Shown: piece after piece, positions 1-10,226 of the stretch
How the letters are laid out: each line of letters starts with the position of its first letter
How positions within the stretch are numbered: the stretch's first letter is position 1
NCBI RefSeq assembly: GCF_052857255.1
Contig: NC_135507.1
Span: forward strand, 78,722,850-78,786,849
Source: Amblyomma americanum
Taxonomy: Eukaryota; Arthropoda; Arachnida; Ixodida; Ixodidae
Length of the DNA: 64,000 nucleotides
Direction: 5' to 3'
Position numbers and translations under genes: made by a program
The notes under the pieces: model-generated
The model's input: only the letters and a program-made list of their open reading frames with translations
Databases searched by the model: none
Told to the model about the DNA's origin: nothing

Positions 1-684
1 AAGTGATACGCGTAGAATTACGGTGCCTTCATTTGCCGGCTTCACGAGTATGGGCAAATCATCTCTCGTGATAGCCTTGTCGACATCATAGATCACGCCG
101 GTAGAGGACTCATTCCCGCCGAGCGGGATAACAGTACGTACTGTTAAACCACCGAGCTGAGTTATGGCCTGCAGTGGTTTCAGCGCAGCCGCATGGTGCA
201 CATCAACGGCTACAATGTTCTTCTGCGCATTCACTCGAACGTCTTTGACTTCGTTAGGCACGAGGGCCTCGAGCTCTACAGAGATGACTTGCCTGTTAAG
301 CCGCTTCATGTTGTCGGTTGGCTGCACACGAAAGACGAGGATGGTGTGTTTCGGTGTGTTGCCACTTGTTTTTACAGTGGACTTACTGGATGACAACCCG
401 GTTCTTAGAAGTCTTCTCTTGGTCCTCCAGCTGAGGTAAGTCTCAAATCCGCCCTCACTGCTGGCCACGTTGTGTCTTGAGCGTTCTTCTCTTCGTCCCT
501 CGTCGTTTTGCGCGGTTACTATATGCACTCCCCTGTTAACCACCAACTAGCCCGCCTTTGCCTTTTAAATGTACTCGATGGTGCCATCGCTGTCGGCGTC
601 GCTCGGACGGCTGCACTGCTTCCTCGACGAGCTCGAGGAGAAGGCCGCCAGGCCATTCGGATGCCCCGGAGGGTTCAGGTCCAT
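1..684 (-). pseudogene. Decayed gag-like ORF1 of a non-LTR retrotransposon, cut by the window edge
   Basis: Read on the minus strand from an ATG at 684, one frame gives a Ser-rich start, then a basic stretch, then a long folded-looking segment containing TILVFRVQPTDNMKRLNRQ and ITRDDLPILVKPANEG. This style is typical of the nucleic-acid-binding ORF1 (gag-like) of RNase-H-bearing tick retroelements such as the one at 60-64 kb. The frame is broken by two stops (TAA at 567-565, TAG at 549-547) but is open on both sides of them. It runs off the left edge before any zinc knuckle. Assignment to ORF1 rests on sequence style only. No promoter or 5' end is recognisable. Confidence 0.55.
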
Positions 685-811
685 CGCCGTATGGTGGGGG
701 ACGGCGTCCCAGCAGTATACACGCAAAAACACAGAAAAAAAGCTGGAGACTGACTGAAAACGTTCTACAAGGATGCACTTCGTCGTCTTCTTCTAAAAGA
801 ATCCTAACATT

Positions 812-886
812 ATGTTAGCTGATGATATTGTGTTAGTGACATGCAAACCCCAGGAAAGATCACTAGAAAGTGTTACGCCTAAATAA
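812..886 (+). pseudogene. Tiny RTE-type reverse transcriptase palm fragment
   Basis: A 24-codon frame begins MLADDIVLVTCKPQERSLES and ends in TAA. The LADDIVLV core resembles the catalytic box of RTE-clade reverse transcriptases, with both aspartates present. Nothing else of the element is visible on either side: the minus-strand CR1-like RT begins immediately downstream. A chance ORF is possible because the piece is so short. Confidence 0.35.
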
Positions 887-1537
887 TTGTACGACTGAAC
901 TTGTTCTATGAACGCATCAGAGATTACATAGGAACGAATAAGAGGGTAATGACGGCGGTGGACAGATAAAAGCTTTCACCTATGAGGGTTGAGTTCTACT
1001 AGCTAATGGTTACACCAGTTCTGGACAGCATTAAGATAACTTTGAAGAGATGCTTGCTTAGCGGGTTTAGTAACTCCATGATAAATTACACAGTCGTCAG
1101 CAAACATGTGTATATTAGAGGTGACTTGTTACGGCAAATTATTAACGTATATTAGGAAAAGTAGCGGGCCGAGTACAGAACCCTGAGGAACACCTGGCGT
1201 TACCAGAAGAGTTATAGTTTTTATTGTTAACAGAAACAAATTGGGAGCGATTAGACAGGAAGGCTTCAATCCATTTCATTATGTAAGGGTGCAAATTTAA
1301 TCTGGAAGGTTTTGTCAGTAAGCGTTTATGGGGTACTTTATCGAAGGTTTTAGCGAATTCCGAAGATATGACGTCTATGTTTGGTTGGAATCGATATTTA
1401 TGTGCAGATCATGCAAGAAAGCTGCCAGTTGGGTCTCGCAGGAGCAGCCCCTGCGAAAACCATGCTGTGCCGGGTGAAAAAAGTTGTTAAAGTCAAGGAA
1501 TGCTATGATATGGGTATAGATGACGTGCTTCATGATT

Positions 1538-1547
<10 letters not shown>
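870..1547 (-). pseudogene. CR1-like RT palm and thumb, degenerate
   Basis: In order on the minus strand: HGFRRGCSCETQLAAFLHDL, then an FDKVPHKRLL block (motif A, here AKTFDK), then TPGVPQGSVLGPLLFLIYVN (motif B), then FADDCVIYHG with the catalytic aspartates intact. A TAA stop sits between the motif B block and FADD. The fragment ends near 870 without a recognisable 3' UTR. Its 5' neighbour in the protein lies at 2425-2920, beyond the nested plus-strand insertion. Confidence 0.75.
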
Positions 1548-2422
<875 letters not shown>

Positions 2423-2424
2423 AT

Positions 2425-2920
2425 GGTTTTGCAGGGTATGCTGGTTAGGGAAATGGGGCGGTAAATTAAGGGCGAATTTTTGTTACCTGATTCGCTGACT
2501 GGAGCGACCTTCTCAAGTTTCCAATCTTGGGCAGTTGGTCAGTGAGGAGTGACTACGTGAATAACAACGACAAGAAAGACGCAGATGTATCTTTTGCGTT
2601 TTTTAGTATTTTGGTGTTGATGTTGCCTATGCCGACGGAGGATGAAAGCTTCCCTTTTTCTGTTAATGATGACATTCCTGTTGGAGAGAATATAAGCGGA
2701 GGCATAGGTTCCATAATAGATGTCGGTGTTGATTTTTTGTTGATTTTGGTGTTGATGTTGCCTATGCCGACGGAGTATGAAAGCTTCCCTTTTTCTGTTA
2801 ATGATGACATTCCTGTTGGAGAGAATATAAGCGGAGGCATAGGTTCCATAATAGATGTCGGCTCTGAAGGAAGTGACATGTTAGCTTCTTTCGAAAACAG
2901 AAAAAAAAGGTCTCATTAAA
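2425..2920 (-). pseudogene. CR1-like RT N-terminal (fingers) region with an internal duplication
   Basis: The minus-strand frame reads a linker (SLPSEPTSIMEPMPPLIFSP), then LTEKGKLSSSVGIGNINTKI, AKDTSASFLSLLFT, and finally IYRPISLTSIPCKT. These match the order of the segment before RT motif A in CR1 elements (the usual SSGPDGI position is degenerate here as SSSVGIGNI). A 45-codon in-frame tandem duplication is embedded (separate entry). The frame meets the (CAA)n insertion at its 3' side and resumes at 1547. Confidence 0.7.
2608..2862. repeat. 135-bp tandem duplication, two copies, in frame
   Basis: The first copy begins at 2608 and the second at 2743, a period of exactly 135 bp (45 codons). 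The two differ at only a few positions. It lies in the degenerate CR1 RT fingers region and does not shift the minus-strand frame. Confidence 0.9.
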
Positions 2921-4400
2921 TAGATTGCCGCAATATGTTTCTCAGATAAGTTCACCTGATGCATCGGCAAGGGAAATGTTACGCGTGTGCTTTTGGTTGA
3001 TGACTTGCCAGAATTTACGGGGGTTAGTTGTCAGCATTTCAGGCAAATCGGACTGAAAAAAAAGCACGCTTGGTTTCAGGAGTTTTTTTTAGGTACGTTT
3101 TTTCTCTCACATAGTCTGATGCAAGCGTTCGCACTGGGATGCGATTTCGCTGAGCGGAAGAGGTGTTTCTTTTTGTTTTCCAGACGTTTTAGACAACTGT
3201 TGAAACATGGATTTGCGGACTGTTTCGTATGACTACTTTTGGAATAAGTTTGTCTACCAATCCTTGAATTTTCTTTTTGAATATTACCCAGTTTTCATGA
3301 ATTTTTCTTTGATGAAAGATGGGTTTAACAAGGGCTAGGAAGGCGCGAAGTTCGTTACTTGTAGCAGCATAATTTACCTGACCACATAATCGGATGGTTT
3401 GTCTATTGGTTGCGCGGGGCAACGGTTTAATGAGGAGGCATGCATGTATTATTTTGGGATCGCTAACACCTGGAGGATACGAGATGGAATGAACACATTA
3501 CGGATGATCGGTAAATATTAGATCAAAAATATTAGCGCTGTCTACTGTTACACGCGTTGGCTCTGATATTGCTTGCACCAGATTGAAATTAAGGCAGGCT
3601 TCAAGAAATTCATTAGCTTCACTGCCACCTGTAGCGGTTAGGTTCTGCCAGACAATGCTAGGAAAGTTGAAGTCACCGAATAAGAAAATGCCGGCGTTAG
3701 GATGCTTAGATTTGATTTCATTTAATAATAATAATAATTGGTTTTTTGGGGAAAGGAAATGGCGCAGTATCTGTCTCATATATCTTTGGACACCTGAACC
3801 GCGCCGTAAGGGAAGAGATAAAGGAGGGAGTGAAAGAAGAAAGGAAGAATAGGTGCCGTAGTGGAGGGCTCCGGCATAATTTCGACCACCTGGGGATCTT
3901 TAACGTGCACTGACATCGCACAGCACACGGGCGCCTTACCGTTTTTCCTCCATAAAAACGCAGCCGCCGCGGTCGGGTTCGAACCCGGGAACTCCGGATC
4001 AGTAATTTCATTTATTGCATTATTAAAATTGCGCGGAAAATTTGGCCTGTTATTAGGGGGTTTATAGCAAATGCCAACGACAACTGACTGTGGTGAAGAG
4101 TGGAATAGGATCCGCAATATTGCGATGTCTGATGAAAGGTTTATGGGCGTGCATGACAGTTCTTGCCTGGTTGCAATAAGTACGCCTCCTCCCCTTCTAT
4201 CTTTGCGGTCATTGCGGTAAACACGAAAATTTCGCAAGTCAGCGAGGACTTCGCTATTAGATATGTCAGCGTTGAGCCATGCTTCATTCAGGATTAGCAA
4301 GTTACTGGAACTCGATGAGACGAGATTAGAAACGATGTCCTGCTTTAAAGAAAACAATGCGAACATTCGTGAAGATCGCTGACAAGAAAAAAGCGCGTTG
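2921..4400 (-). pseudogene. APE-type endonuclease of the CR1-like element, split by a SINE
   Basis: The N-terminal half (minus strand, from about 4366) shows LLILNEAWLNADISNSEVL and RRGGGVLIATRQ. The C-terminal half (from about 3712) shows GIFLFGDFNFPSIVWQNL and ANIFDLIFTDHP, the GDFN and late catalytic blocks of apurinic-endonuclease-like domains. Between them a SINE (3725-4004) with 10-bp target duplications breaks the gene after a block ending NNAINEI. Further downstream a piece with QVNYAATSNELRAFLALVKP is the post-endonuclease linker. Not functional. Confidence 0.75.
3725..4004 (-). mobile_element. tRNA-derived SINE (Ruka-like), 5'-truncated, with target-site duplication
   Basis: The minus strand holds the B-box-like gggttcgaacccg, the tgcgtttttatgg block, the gtcagtgcacgttaaagat core, the C/T-rich body and an (ATT)n tail. 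The A-box end is missing. The 10-bp direct repeat atttcattta flanks it at 3715-3724 and 4005-4014. It interrupts the CR1 endonuclease, so it is younger. Confidence 0.9.
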
Positions 4401-4539
4401 CGGTGAATGTTTCAAACGCTTTGACGAAATTTGATGCCGAGGTGATTGCTACTGCTTTTTTTTTACGGTTTCCGATGTCTCGTAGAAGATGTAATGGTTC
4501 GGACCGATGTGTAGTGTTTTGAAAAGCAAGGCGAATTTA

Positions 4540-4830
4540 CCTGTTATTGACCGCGCATAGGCAACTAGCTGTTTGCGAACATGACGAACAAGAAGGGAAA
4601 AGTCTTCGACAATGTTGTAGTTTGTCCCTTTCAGTTTTTTTTTGCATTAGAGAGGATGCTGTCTTTAGTTTTGAAAGACGTGAATATTACGATGATTGGC
4701 CGGTTGCGACCTGTCGAGTGGCGCCCAAGGCGATGAGGGCGCTCGTTTTGATTAGGAAGAATGGTGAAATCTATATGCGTAGAGCAATGGCTAATGACTG
4801 TTTCCACTGAATCTGCAAAACTTTAAGAAG
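4540..4830 (-). pseudogene. ORF1 RRM-like fragment of the CR1-like element
   Basis: The minus strand reads HRLGRHSTGRNRPIIVIFTS followed by FKTKDSILSNA, the hallmark of the RRM-like single-strand nucleic-acid-binding domain of CR1/L1 ORF1 proteins. A second block, VRKQLVAYARSITGKFALLF, follows in another frame. This marks the most 5' visible part of the CR1-like element; ORF1 upstream of about 4830 is missing. Confidence 0.65.
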
Positions 4831-4969
4831 GATTAGTGTTGCGAATATTGCAAAATATTAGGTTATTACTGCGAGAGCGGTTCCCTTGCCTAAAAAAACA
4901 ATTTCAATACATGCGGCAATTTTTGTTCCGCAGAAAATGTTACATTCGAATCCAGGGTAACAAACATGG

Positions 4970-5258
4970 TCCCTTTCATTTAGGAGCCAGGGGTACACCA
5001 CTGGGCGCGGTGCACTCTTACCTGTTATTCTATCTGTTTATAAGATGCACCTACCGGCCGAGCATGGCGCTGTCGCCAGTGTGCAGCACGCACTGTATAT
5101 ATGCCGATGACCCCACACTGTGGGCAACGCAGGGCTCCCTCGGACACATTGAGGCAAACCTGCTGGAGGCGGCGACCATAGCGGACCGTTATGCTTGGCG
5201 CTGTGGCCTCCAATGCTTTCTCAAAAAGTCTGAATTGTGCACATTTGTGCACAATTAA
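4970..5258 (+). pseudogene. I-like RT palm fragment in cassette copy 1
   Basis: Two overlapping plus-strand frames encode SFRSQGYTTGRGALLPVILS and, after a frameshift, a Y-A-D-D-P box followed by TLWATQGSLGHIEANLLEAA and CGLQCFLKKSEL. The same protein is read on the minus strand at 40576-40293 in copy 2, where it is less broken. Compare AMYADDVTVWVTQGSLAEKD in the element at 55-56 kb: same superfamily. The fragment ends at a TGTGCACA-rich palindrome around 5236-5259. Confidence 0.75.
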
Positions 5259-5498
5259 GATTTCAGCGCAAGCGCCCTGTCACATGGTATTTTTTCATAT
5301 TCTTGGGCTTTCTTTAAAACGCGGCAAAAGGACCACGATGCGATGTATTGCCACCTGATTAGGCTACTTTTCCATACATCACGGCGAGCGGGAGCCTTCC
5401 GCCTTGAGGTCGGATATTTTGTGACCAATTTGGGCCGAAAAAATGTTTTTCGACTCTTTGAAGGGCCATTATTCCTTACCACACGACTGTAGGTGTCA

Positions 5499-5603
5499 TG
5501 AATGAATGAATGAATGAATGAATGAATGAATGAATGAATGAATGAATGAATGAATGAATGAATGAATGAATGAATGAATGAATGAATTAATTAATTAATT
5601 AAT
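5499..5603. repeat. (TGAA)n microsatellite
   Basis: About 22 tetranucleotide units ending in a short (TTAA)n run. The equivalent position in copy 2 (39985-40054) carries the complementary (ATTC)n tract; in copy 3 only a few units are present, next to different sequence. HSFI-type peptide ORFs across these tracts are artefacts. Confidence 0.95.
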
Positions 5604-5932
5604 GGTGGCGGGTGGCTTGCTGCTGGATGGCGGGGTCCTCGCTTCTCAGCGAAACTTGTCAGGCTTCTGTAGTGTTTATGTTTAAGCCGGCGCCCGGGGA
5701 ATCGGCGCATTCCAAAATTATGTGACGAAGAGTGCCCTTTCACCACAATTCGCCCTGAGGTACGAAATTGTGACCTACCGAGTGCTAACGTCCCGGCCGC
5801 CAATTTAAGCCTGATCATAACAAAATATGAACGTAATTGGCCGATACTGGTGTCTTACATGTTGCACTCATCGAGCCCGTTACTAAAGCCATTAGTGAGA
5901 TAATGACGTCATCGGTCAAATTAGATCAGAAC

Positions 5933-5979
5933 GACTCCAGATCAGAAGGTTGCGTGTTCGAATCACTTCCGGGTCACCA
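5933..5979 (+). other. Copy of the 3' half of tRNA-Trp (CCA anticodon) ending in CCA
   Basis: The plus strand contains an anticodon loop CTCCAGA, variable region, T-arm GCGTGTTCGAATCAC, acceptor 3' strand and terminal CCA. From general knowledge of animal tRNA-Trp this agrees almost base for base. The 5' half is absent, so it is not a tRNA gene. It abuts the LTR end and is read as an over-long copied primer-binding site. Confidence 0.7.
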
Positions 5980-6116
5980 ATGTAGGCTTAACGCCTCAGG
6001 AGCGAAGGAAACGAGACCACTGCTACGAGCCGACACCAGAACAGAACGGCCAGCCGTGGCTGCACAAGCCACGAACAGGTGCCGTCTTTATTCTCTTCGC
6101 AGGGTGGCGCGCGCTA

Positions 6117-6446
6117 ATAATAATAATAGTAATAATAATAATAATAATTGGTTTTTTTGGGGAAATGAAATGGCGCAGTATCTGTCTCATATATCGTTGG
6201 ACACCTGAACGGCGCCGTAAGGGAAGGGATAAAGGAGGGAGTGAAAGAAGAAAGGAAGAAAGATGTGCCGTAGTGGAGGGCTCCGGAATAATTTCGACCA
6301 CCTGGGGATCTTTAACGTGCACTGACATCGCACAGCACACGGTCGCCTTAGCGTTTTTCGTCCATAAAAACGCAGCCGCCGCGGTCGGGTTCGAACCCGG
6401 GAACTCCGGATCAGTAGTCGAGCGCCCTAACCACTGAGCCACCGCG
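6117..6446 (-). mobile_element. Full-length tRNA-derived SINE inside the LTR (copy 1)
   Basis: Minus strand: A-box-like tggctcagtggttag, B-box-like gggttcgaacc, conserved body and (ATT)n tail. Direct repeats gcgcta flank it at 6111-6116 and 6447-6452. The same insertion is at 39090-39471 in copy 2, so it predates duplication of the cassette. Confidence 0.9.
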
Positions 6447-6991
6447 GCGCTAGCCGGGTTGTCGGCGCCGCCCAAGACAGGGTGCTACAAATTAAAGCCT
6501 AACTACACTAAATATTAACTTCATTAGCTAATTTTGGTGTCAAACGAGTAATACTCATCTAGACGATTCCATATATCTAATATGTTTTAGGATGGCCTCA
6601 TTATTTATTTAGTATATATAACCGAGTGACCATAGCCACTTGACTCGTAATTTTGACGTCACAAAATCAGTGGCTTCACCAATCATTCACCAATTCGATA
6701 TACTAATGACGTCACCAATCAATCCCCAACTGGGTTGCTATATTTATTTGTTAAGGGTGGCCGCCAACTTCAGTTGCTCTGTTTCACGCTGAAGGGAGGT
6801 GGTAGAAGACCCCACAAAATCGAAAAACGTCATGAATATGAGCTAAAGCTCTTGAAAAATATACATCGTTGAAATATTTTTAAAGGCCATCTTTATACTT
6901 TGCCTGTCTTGGTTCTCGATTTTGCTTTCCTATTAGTCTCCTAAGGTACTTATCAAGGCAGCTGTAATCAGCGAATTGCGAATTGCGAGGC

Positions 6992-7206
6992 TAATAATAA
7001 TAATAATAATTGGTTTTGGGGGAAAGGAAATGGCGCAGTATCTGTCTCATATATCGTTGGACACCTGAACCGCGCCGTAAGGGAAGGCATAAAGGAGGGG
7101 GTGAAAGAAGAAGGGAAGAAGGAGGTGCCGTAGTGGAGGGCTCCGGAATAATTTCGACCACCTAGGGATCTTTAACGTGCACTGACATCGCACAGCACAC
7201 GGGCGC
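6992..7206 (-). mobile_element. 5'-truncated SINE with a paralogous empty site
   Basis: The minus strand carries the SINE body and tail only; it stops at the gcccgtgtg block and lacks the tRNA-like head. Cassette copy 3 is uninterrupted here (aggctattaccgatcag near 50235), so the insertion is specific to copy 1. A short gct/gcta repeat is the only candidate target duplication. Confidence 0.85.
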
Positions 7207-7699
7207 TATTACCGATCAGCTTTTACCGCTTACTCTTCTCAGTCCGCGGTCCTGAATACATAATTTTAACGCGCAGTGAACAGTACTGAATAGACATTGT
7301 CGCACAGGGCGCACGTACTTTCTGACTTGGATTTTATCAATTTCCTTACGGATGTATATTATATCTGTAAGGCCGCTATAGTTGCATTTTTCAGGAGCTT
7401 TGCATATTTATCTTCTAAACACTGGAAAGGCAATGCCCACCTTCGTTGGTCAACGAAAGTCTAAGATACCTCAAACTTTTCAATGATTGCCTTAGGGAAT
7501 ACCTTGCATAATCATATCATGTTTGCTGATGTAAGCTGTGCCACTCTGGTATCGAGAAATTATTTTGTTCAGCTTATCGCGCTGTCTGTGGTATAGGAAA
7601 TCCATCTTGAACTGTTTTATTAGCTGCAGAATATTTTCAGCACTCAGCGCTTATTTCGCGCTCCTCAATGCGCGGGAGGCGTTGCAGTTCATAGCAAAG

Positions 7700-8440
7700 A
7701 CTAGGTGCCCGTGTTCTGTGCTATTAAAGATCCACGGGTGGTCTAAATTATTCCGGAGCCCTCCACTATGGCAACTTTTTATTTCTTATTTCACTACCCC
7801 TTTCCTTCTTTCTCTTTCGGTGCAGTTGGGGCGTCCACCGAGATTACACAATTCTTGCACCGTTTTCTTTCCTGAAACAACTTATTTTTCAAAGGCCAAT
7901 TTTAATTGAACAGCACACAACTGTTTATTATTTTAATTTGCTGTGTGTCGTCAACAGGGCAAAGCAACATGAAGAGTAACATTAATATCTTCGCTTCGCC
8001 TAAATCTCAGATTCTAATGTGACATTGGTTAAAACTTCGATGTAATGCCGACAGTGCACAAACAGCGTTGAAAGCAAGCAAGCGTTTCATTTAGACGTTG
8101 AATTTGTTGAGCAGAAACCTCCTACTGGACCACTGATTTCTTGTGCGCTGAATTTATAGCTAGCTGCACCTAATCAAGTAATCTTCGTCTTCATTCGCGG
8201 TTGTATTCTACGATCAGTTTCAGGGACACGAGCTAAAAGCTCGTGTTGATGTTCGGCAACACTTGGTTTTGTAATTGTCCCGACCAGATATACTATGTGT
8301 TCCCATGTACAATTGTTCGTACACACATTGATTGTTGGTCTGACGTTGAACCTTATCTTTTGTATTAAATATGCGTGTGTAGCTATGGGGAGGCAGCCTG
8401 TCTTCGTAAACTTCATTCTTTAAGTTTGCCTTGCATATAT
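7700..8440 (+). repeat. Duplicated ~0.7 kb segment, unit A
   Basis: This region and 8815-9480 align along their lengths: SINE-like arm, then caaaggccaattttcatt-type sequence, a ctgtgtgtcgtcaaca block, a gaaagcaagcaag block, a cggacacgagct block and a ttaagtttgcc end, with many point differences and indels. No coding sequence was recognised. Unit A retains about 30 bp after the gaaagcaagcaag block that unit B lacks. Confidence 0.75.
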
Positions 8441-9005
8441 GGCGAATCCCTCCATTACGGGACCTCTTTTTTTCTTTTCTTAGTTCCGCCTTTGTCCCTT
8501 TCTTACGGCGCAGTTCGGGTGTCCACCCAGACATGCGAGACAGCTACTGCGTCACTTCCTTTCAAAAATTTAACAATTATAAAATTGTTGTTGAGGAAGC
8601 GATATGGCGCAGTCTCACATCTAGGCGGACACCTAAACCGCTCCTTAAGAGAACGGATAAAGGAGGAACTGACAGAAGGAAGGAAGAAAGAGGTGCCATA
8701 GTGGAGGGCTCCGGAATAATTTCGAGCACCTGGAGATCTCTAGCGTGCACTGACCAATTTTTGTTTTCGGTTTTGCCGTGTTCTTGTAGTATAATGAAAA
8801 TAATAGTTTATAGGAAAGACAAGGCGCCCGTGTTCTGGGCTATTAAAGATCCACAGGTGGTCTAAAATATTCCGGAGCCCTCCACTGCGGCAGCTCTTTA
8901 TTTCTTCTTTCAATACCACTTTCCTTTTTCTAACGGTCCGGTTAGGGTGCCCACCGACATTACGCAATTATTGCACCGTTTCCTTTCCTCTAACAACCTA
9001 TTTTT
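8440..9005. repeat. SINE-derived composite: plus arm, minus arm, plus arm
   Basis: 8440-8575 is a SINE 3' body on the plus strand, 8600-8757 a SINE body on the minus strand, 8818-9000 a plus-strand body. Arms are joined by AT-rich linkers, including a ~60 bp linker ending tagtttataggaaagac. The same arrangement recurs at 53470-53731 plus 54641-54976, so it is one transposed or duplicated unit, not three independent insertions. Confidence 0.7.
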
Positions 9006-9480
9006 CAAAGGCCAGTTTTCATTGTACAGCACACGGTTTTGTTTTTTTTTTTTTTGCTGTGCGTCGTCAACAAGGGAAAGAAAAGTGAAGAGTAACAATT
9101 ATATCTCCGCTTCGCCTAATCTCAGATTCAAATGTGATATTGATTAAAACTGCGATGCAACACTGCCAGTACACAATAAGCGTTGAAAGCAAGCAAGGGT
9201 TCCACTTAGACTGGACCACTGATTTTATGTGCGCTGAATGCGTTAGCTAGCGGTACCTAATCAAATAAGCACCGGCTCCATGTGCGGTTTTGTCGTTCCT
9301 GCGATCACGGACACGAGCTTAAAAGCTGGCGTTGATCTTCGGCACCACTTGGTGTTCTAATTGTCCCGGCAAGATATATTATGTGTTCCCATTTACCCTT
9401 GTTTGTGCACATTGATAGCTGGTATGGCGGTTAAATTTGCCTCCATAAACTTCATTATTTAAGTTCACCATGCAAATGTG
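8815..9480 (+). repeat. Duplicated ~0.7 kb segment, unit B
   Basis: Direct, diverged repeat of 7700-8440 (see there). It overlaps the third arm of the SINE composite. Contains a T13 run at 9042-9054. Confidence 0.75.
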
Positions 9481-9843
9481 GCGCGATAGTTTTAAAGTGT
9501 CCGTGCGGTCGCTTGGGGATTCTTTGGCGCAGCATTACGCAGACATCGGCAGCTTCTCGCGTGTCATCACATCCTGCTGCATTACACGTCATCGCACATA
9601 ATCCGTGCCGCTGATTAGTGACCCTTAAAACTAAGGTTTCCTTTAATGTCATTTGCGCACACTGCTGCGTGACGTGCTTGTACAAATCCACTGTTTATCC
9701 TCCTGAACGAACATTCTCATTGGTGATGTAGTTCCCGGCTCCCGACCAAAGGGACTCCGGTTCACTTCCGCTTGAACACCTACTAAGTCTAAAGCTTTAC
9801 AACGGCCGCTCATTTGCAACGCACTTTGTGCCATTGAGCGGCC
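9481..9843. other. No recognised feature
   Basis: Mixed-composition sequence with only short ORFs on either strand and no match to the repeats elsewhere in the window. Confidence 0.4.
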
Positions 9844-10226
9844 GTGGCTTTACTATTCACGCGGCTCCTATTTCGCTGCGTCTGTACGAATGATCTTGAA
9901 CAGGAGGAGCGGAGCTGCGTAGGTAAACACGTGACCTACCACGTGACTCGCAGCAGCTGCAGTCAGGCGCTCCGCCGTCGTCGCGGCGGCTGCGCGCTGC
10001 CTCTCCAGTGTCTCGCTATAGACGAAGCAAGTCAGAGGGATCCGACGTCATGGAAAGTGGGTACTCGCAGACGTCGGGCCGAGTCTGATCACTCGGTCGA
10101 CATTGCCAACTGTGCGAGGGATTTAGCAATCGATAGCGAGCGTAAACGCGCTAATCGCCCAGCCGAAAGACACAAAGGGCGGGAACTTCGCCTGGCTCGA
10201 CGGCGAGCGAAAATTGGCGAATGAAG
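9844..10226 (+). pseudogene. STPR-like Arg/Glu-rich reading frame remnant
   Basis: GC-rich open frame whose C-terminal part reads SERKRANRPAERHKGRELRL then ARRRAKIGE. This resembles the R/E/A-rich repeats (STPR type) found in many arthropod nuclear proteins. Downstream sequence at about 10405-10440 (gagctaagccacagccatt) recurs at 18837-18860 after the similar relic at 18.3 kb, so both loci belong to one repeat family. There is no complete domain, start is uncertain, and function unknown. Confidence 0.35.

Larger units (their letters stand above)
5933..6489 (-). mobile_element. LTR with 47-nt tRNA-Trp tail, no internal region (copy 1)
   Basis: On the minus strand the LTR starts TGTAGCACCC at 6489 and ends AAGCCTACA at 5981 (TG...CA with TGTAG/CTACA ends). 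It contains AATAAA near its middle and is followed after one base by TGGTGACCCGG, a primer-binding-site sequence. The match to tRNA continues for 47 nt (5979-5933). A SINE (6117-6446) lies in the LTR. There are no gag or pol sequences and no second LTR. Copy 3 lacks the whole block. Confidence 0.7.
4965..7690 (+). repeat. Mosaic repeat cassette, copy 1
   Basis: This segment matches the reverse complement of about 38756-40576 (copy 2) over its first ~1.8 kb, and matches 49105-50876 (copy 3) directly over its later part. It is composite: RT palm fragment, (TGAA)n tract, LTR with a tRNA-Trp tail, SINE, AT-rich TGACGTCA-containing stretch, a second SINE at 6992-7206, then ~480 bp shared only with copy 3. 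No open reading frame of note follows the RT fragment. The class of the whole unit is uncertain; it behaves as a decayed retroelement 3' region. Confidence 0.7.

Noticed and set aside
5499..5603. CRISPR-like or satellite array
   Set aside because: Simple tetranucleotide repeat without spacers in a eukaryotic repeat context.
5933..5979. tRNA-Trp gene
   Set aside because: Only the 3' half is present, it ends in an encoded CCA and abuts an LTR, so it is a primer-site copy rather than a gene.
6350..6446. tRNA gene suggested by A- and B-box sequences in the SINE heads (also at 34482, 39090, 48330, 57664)
   Set aside because: The tRNA-like part is followed by a conserved SINE body and (ATT)n tail, occurs many times, and does not fold as a complete mature tRNA with CCA-ready ends.
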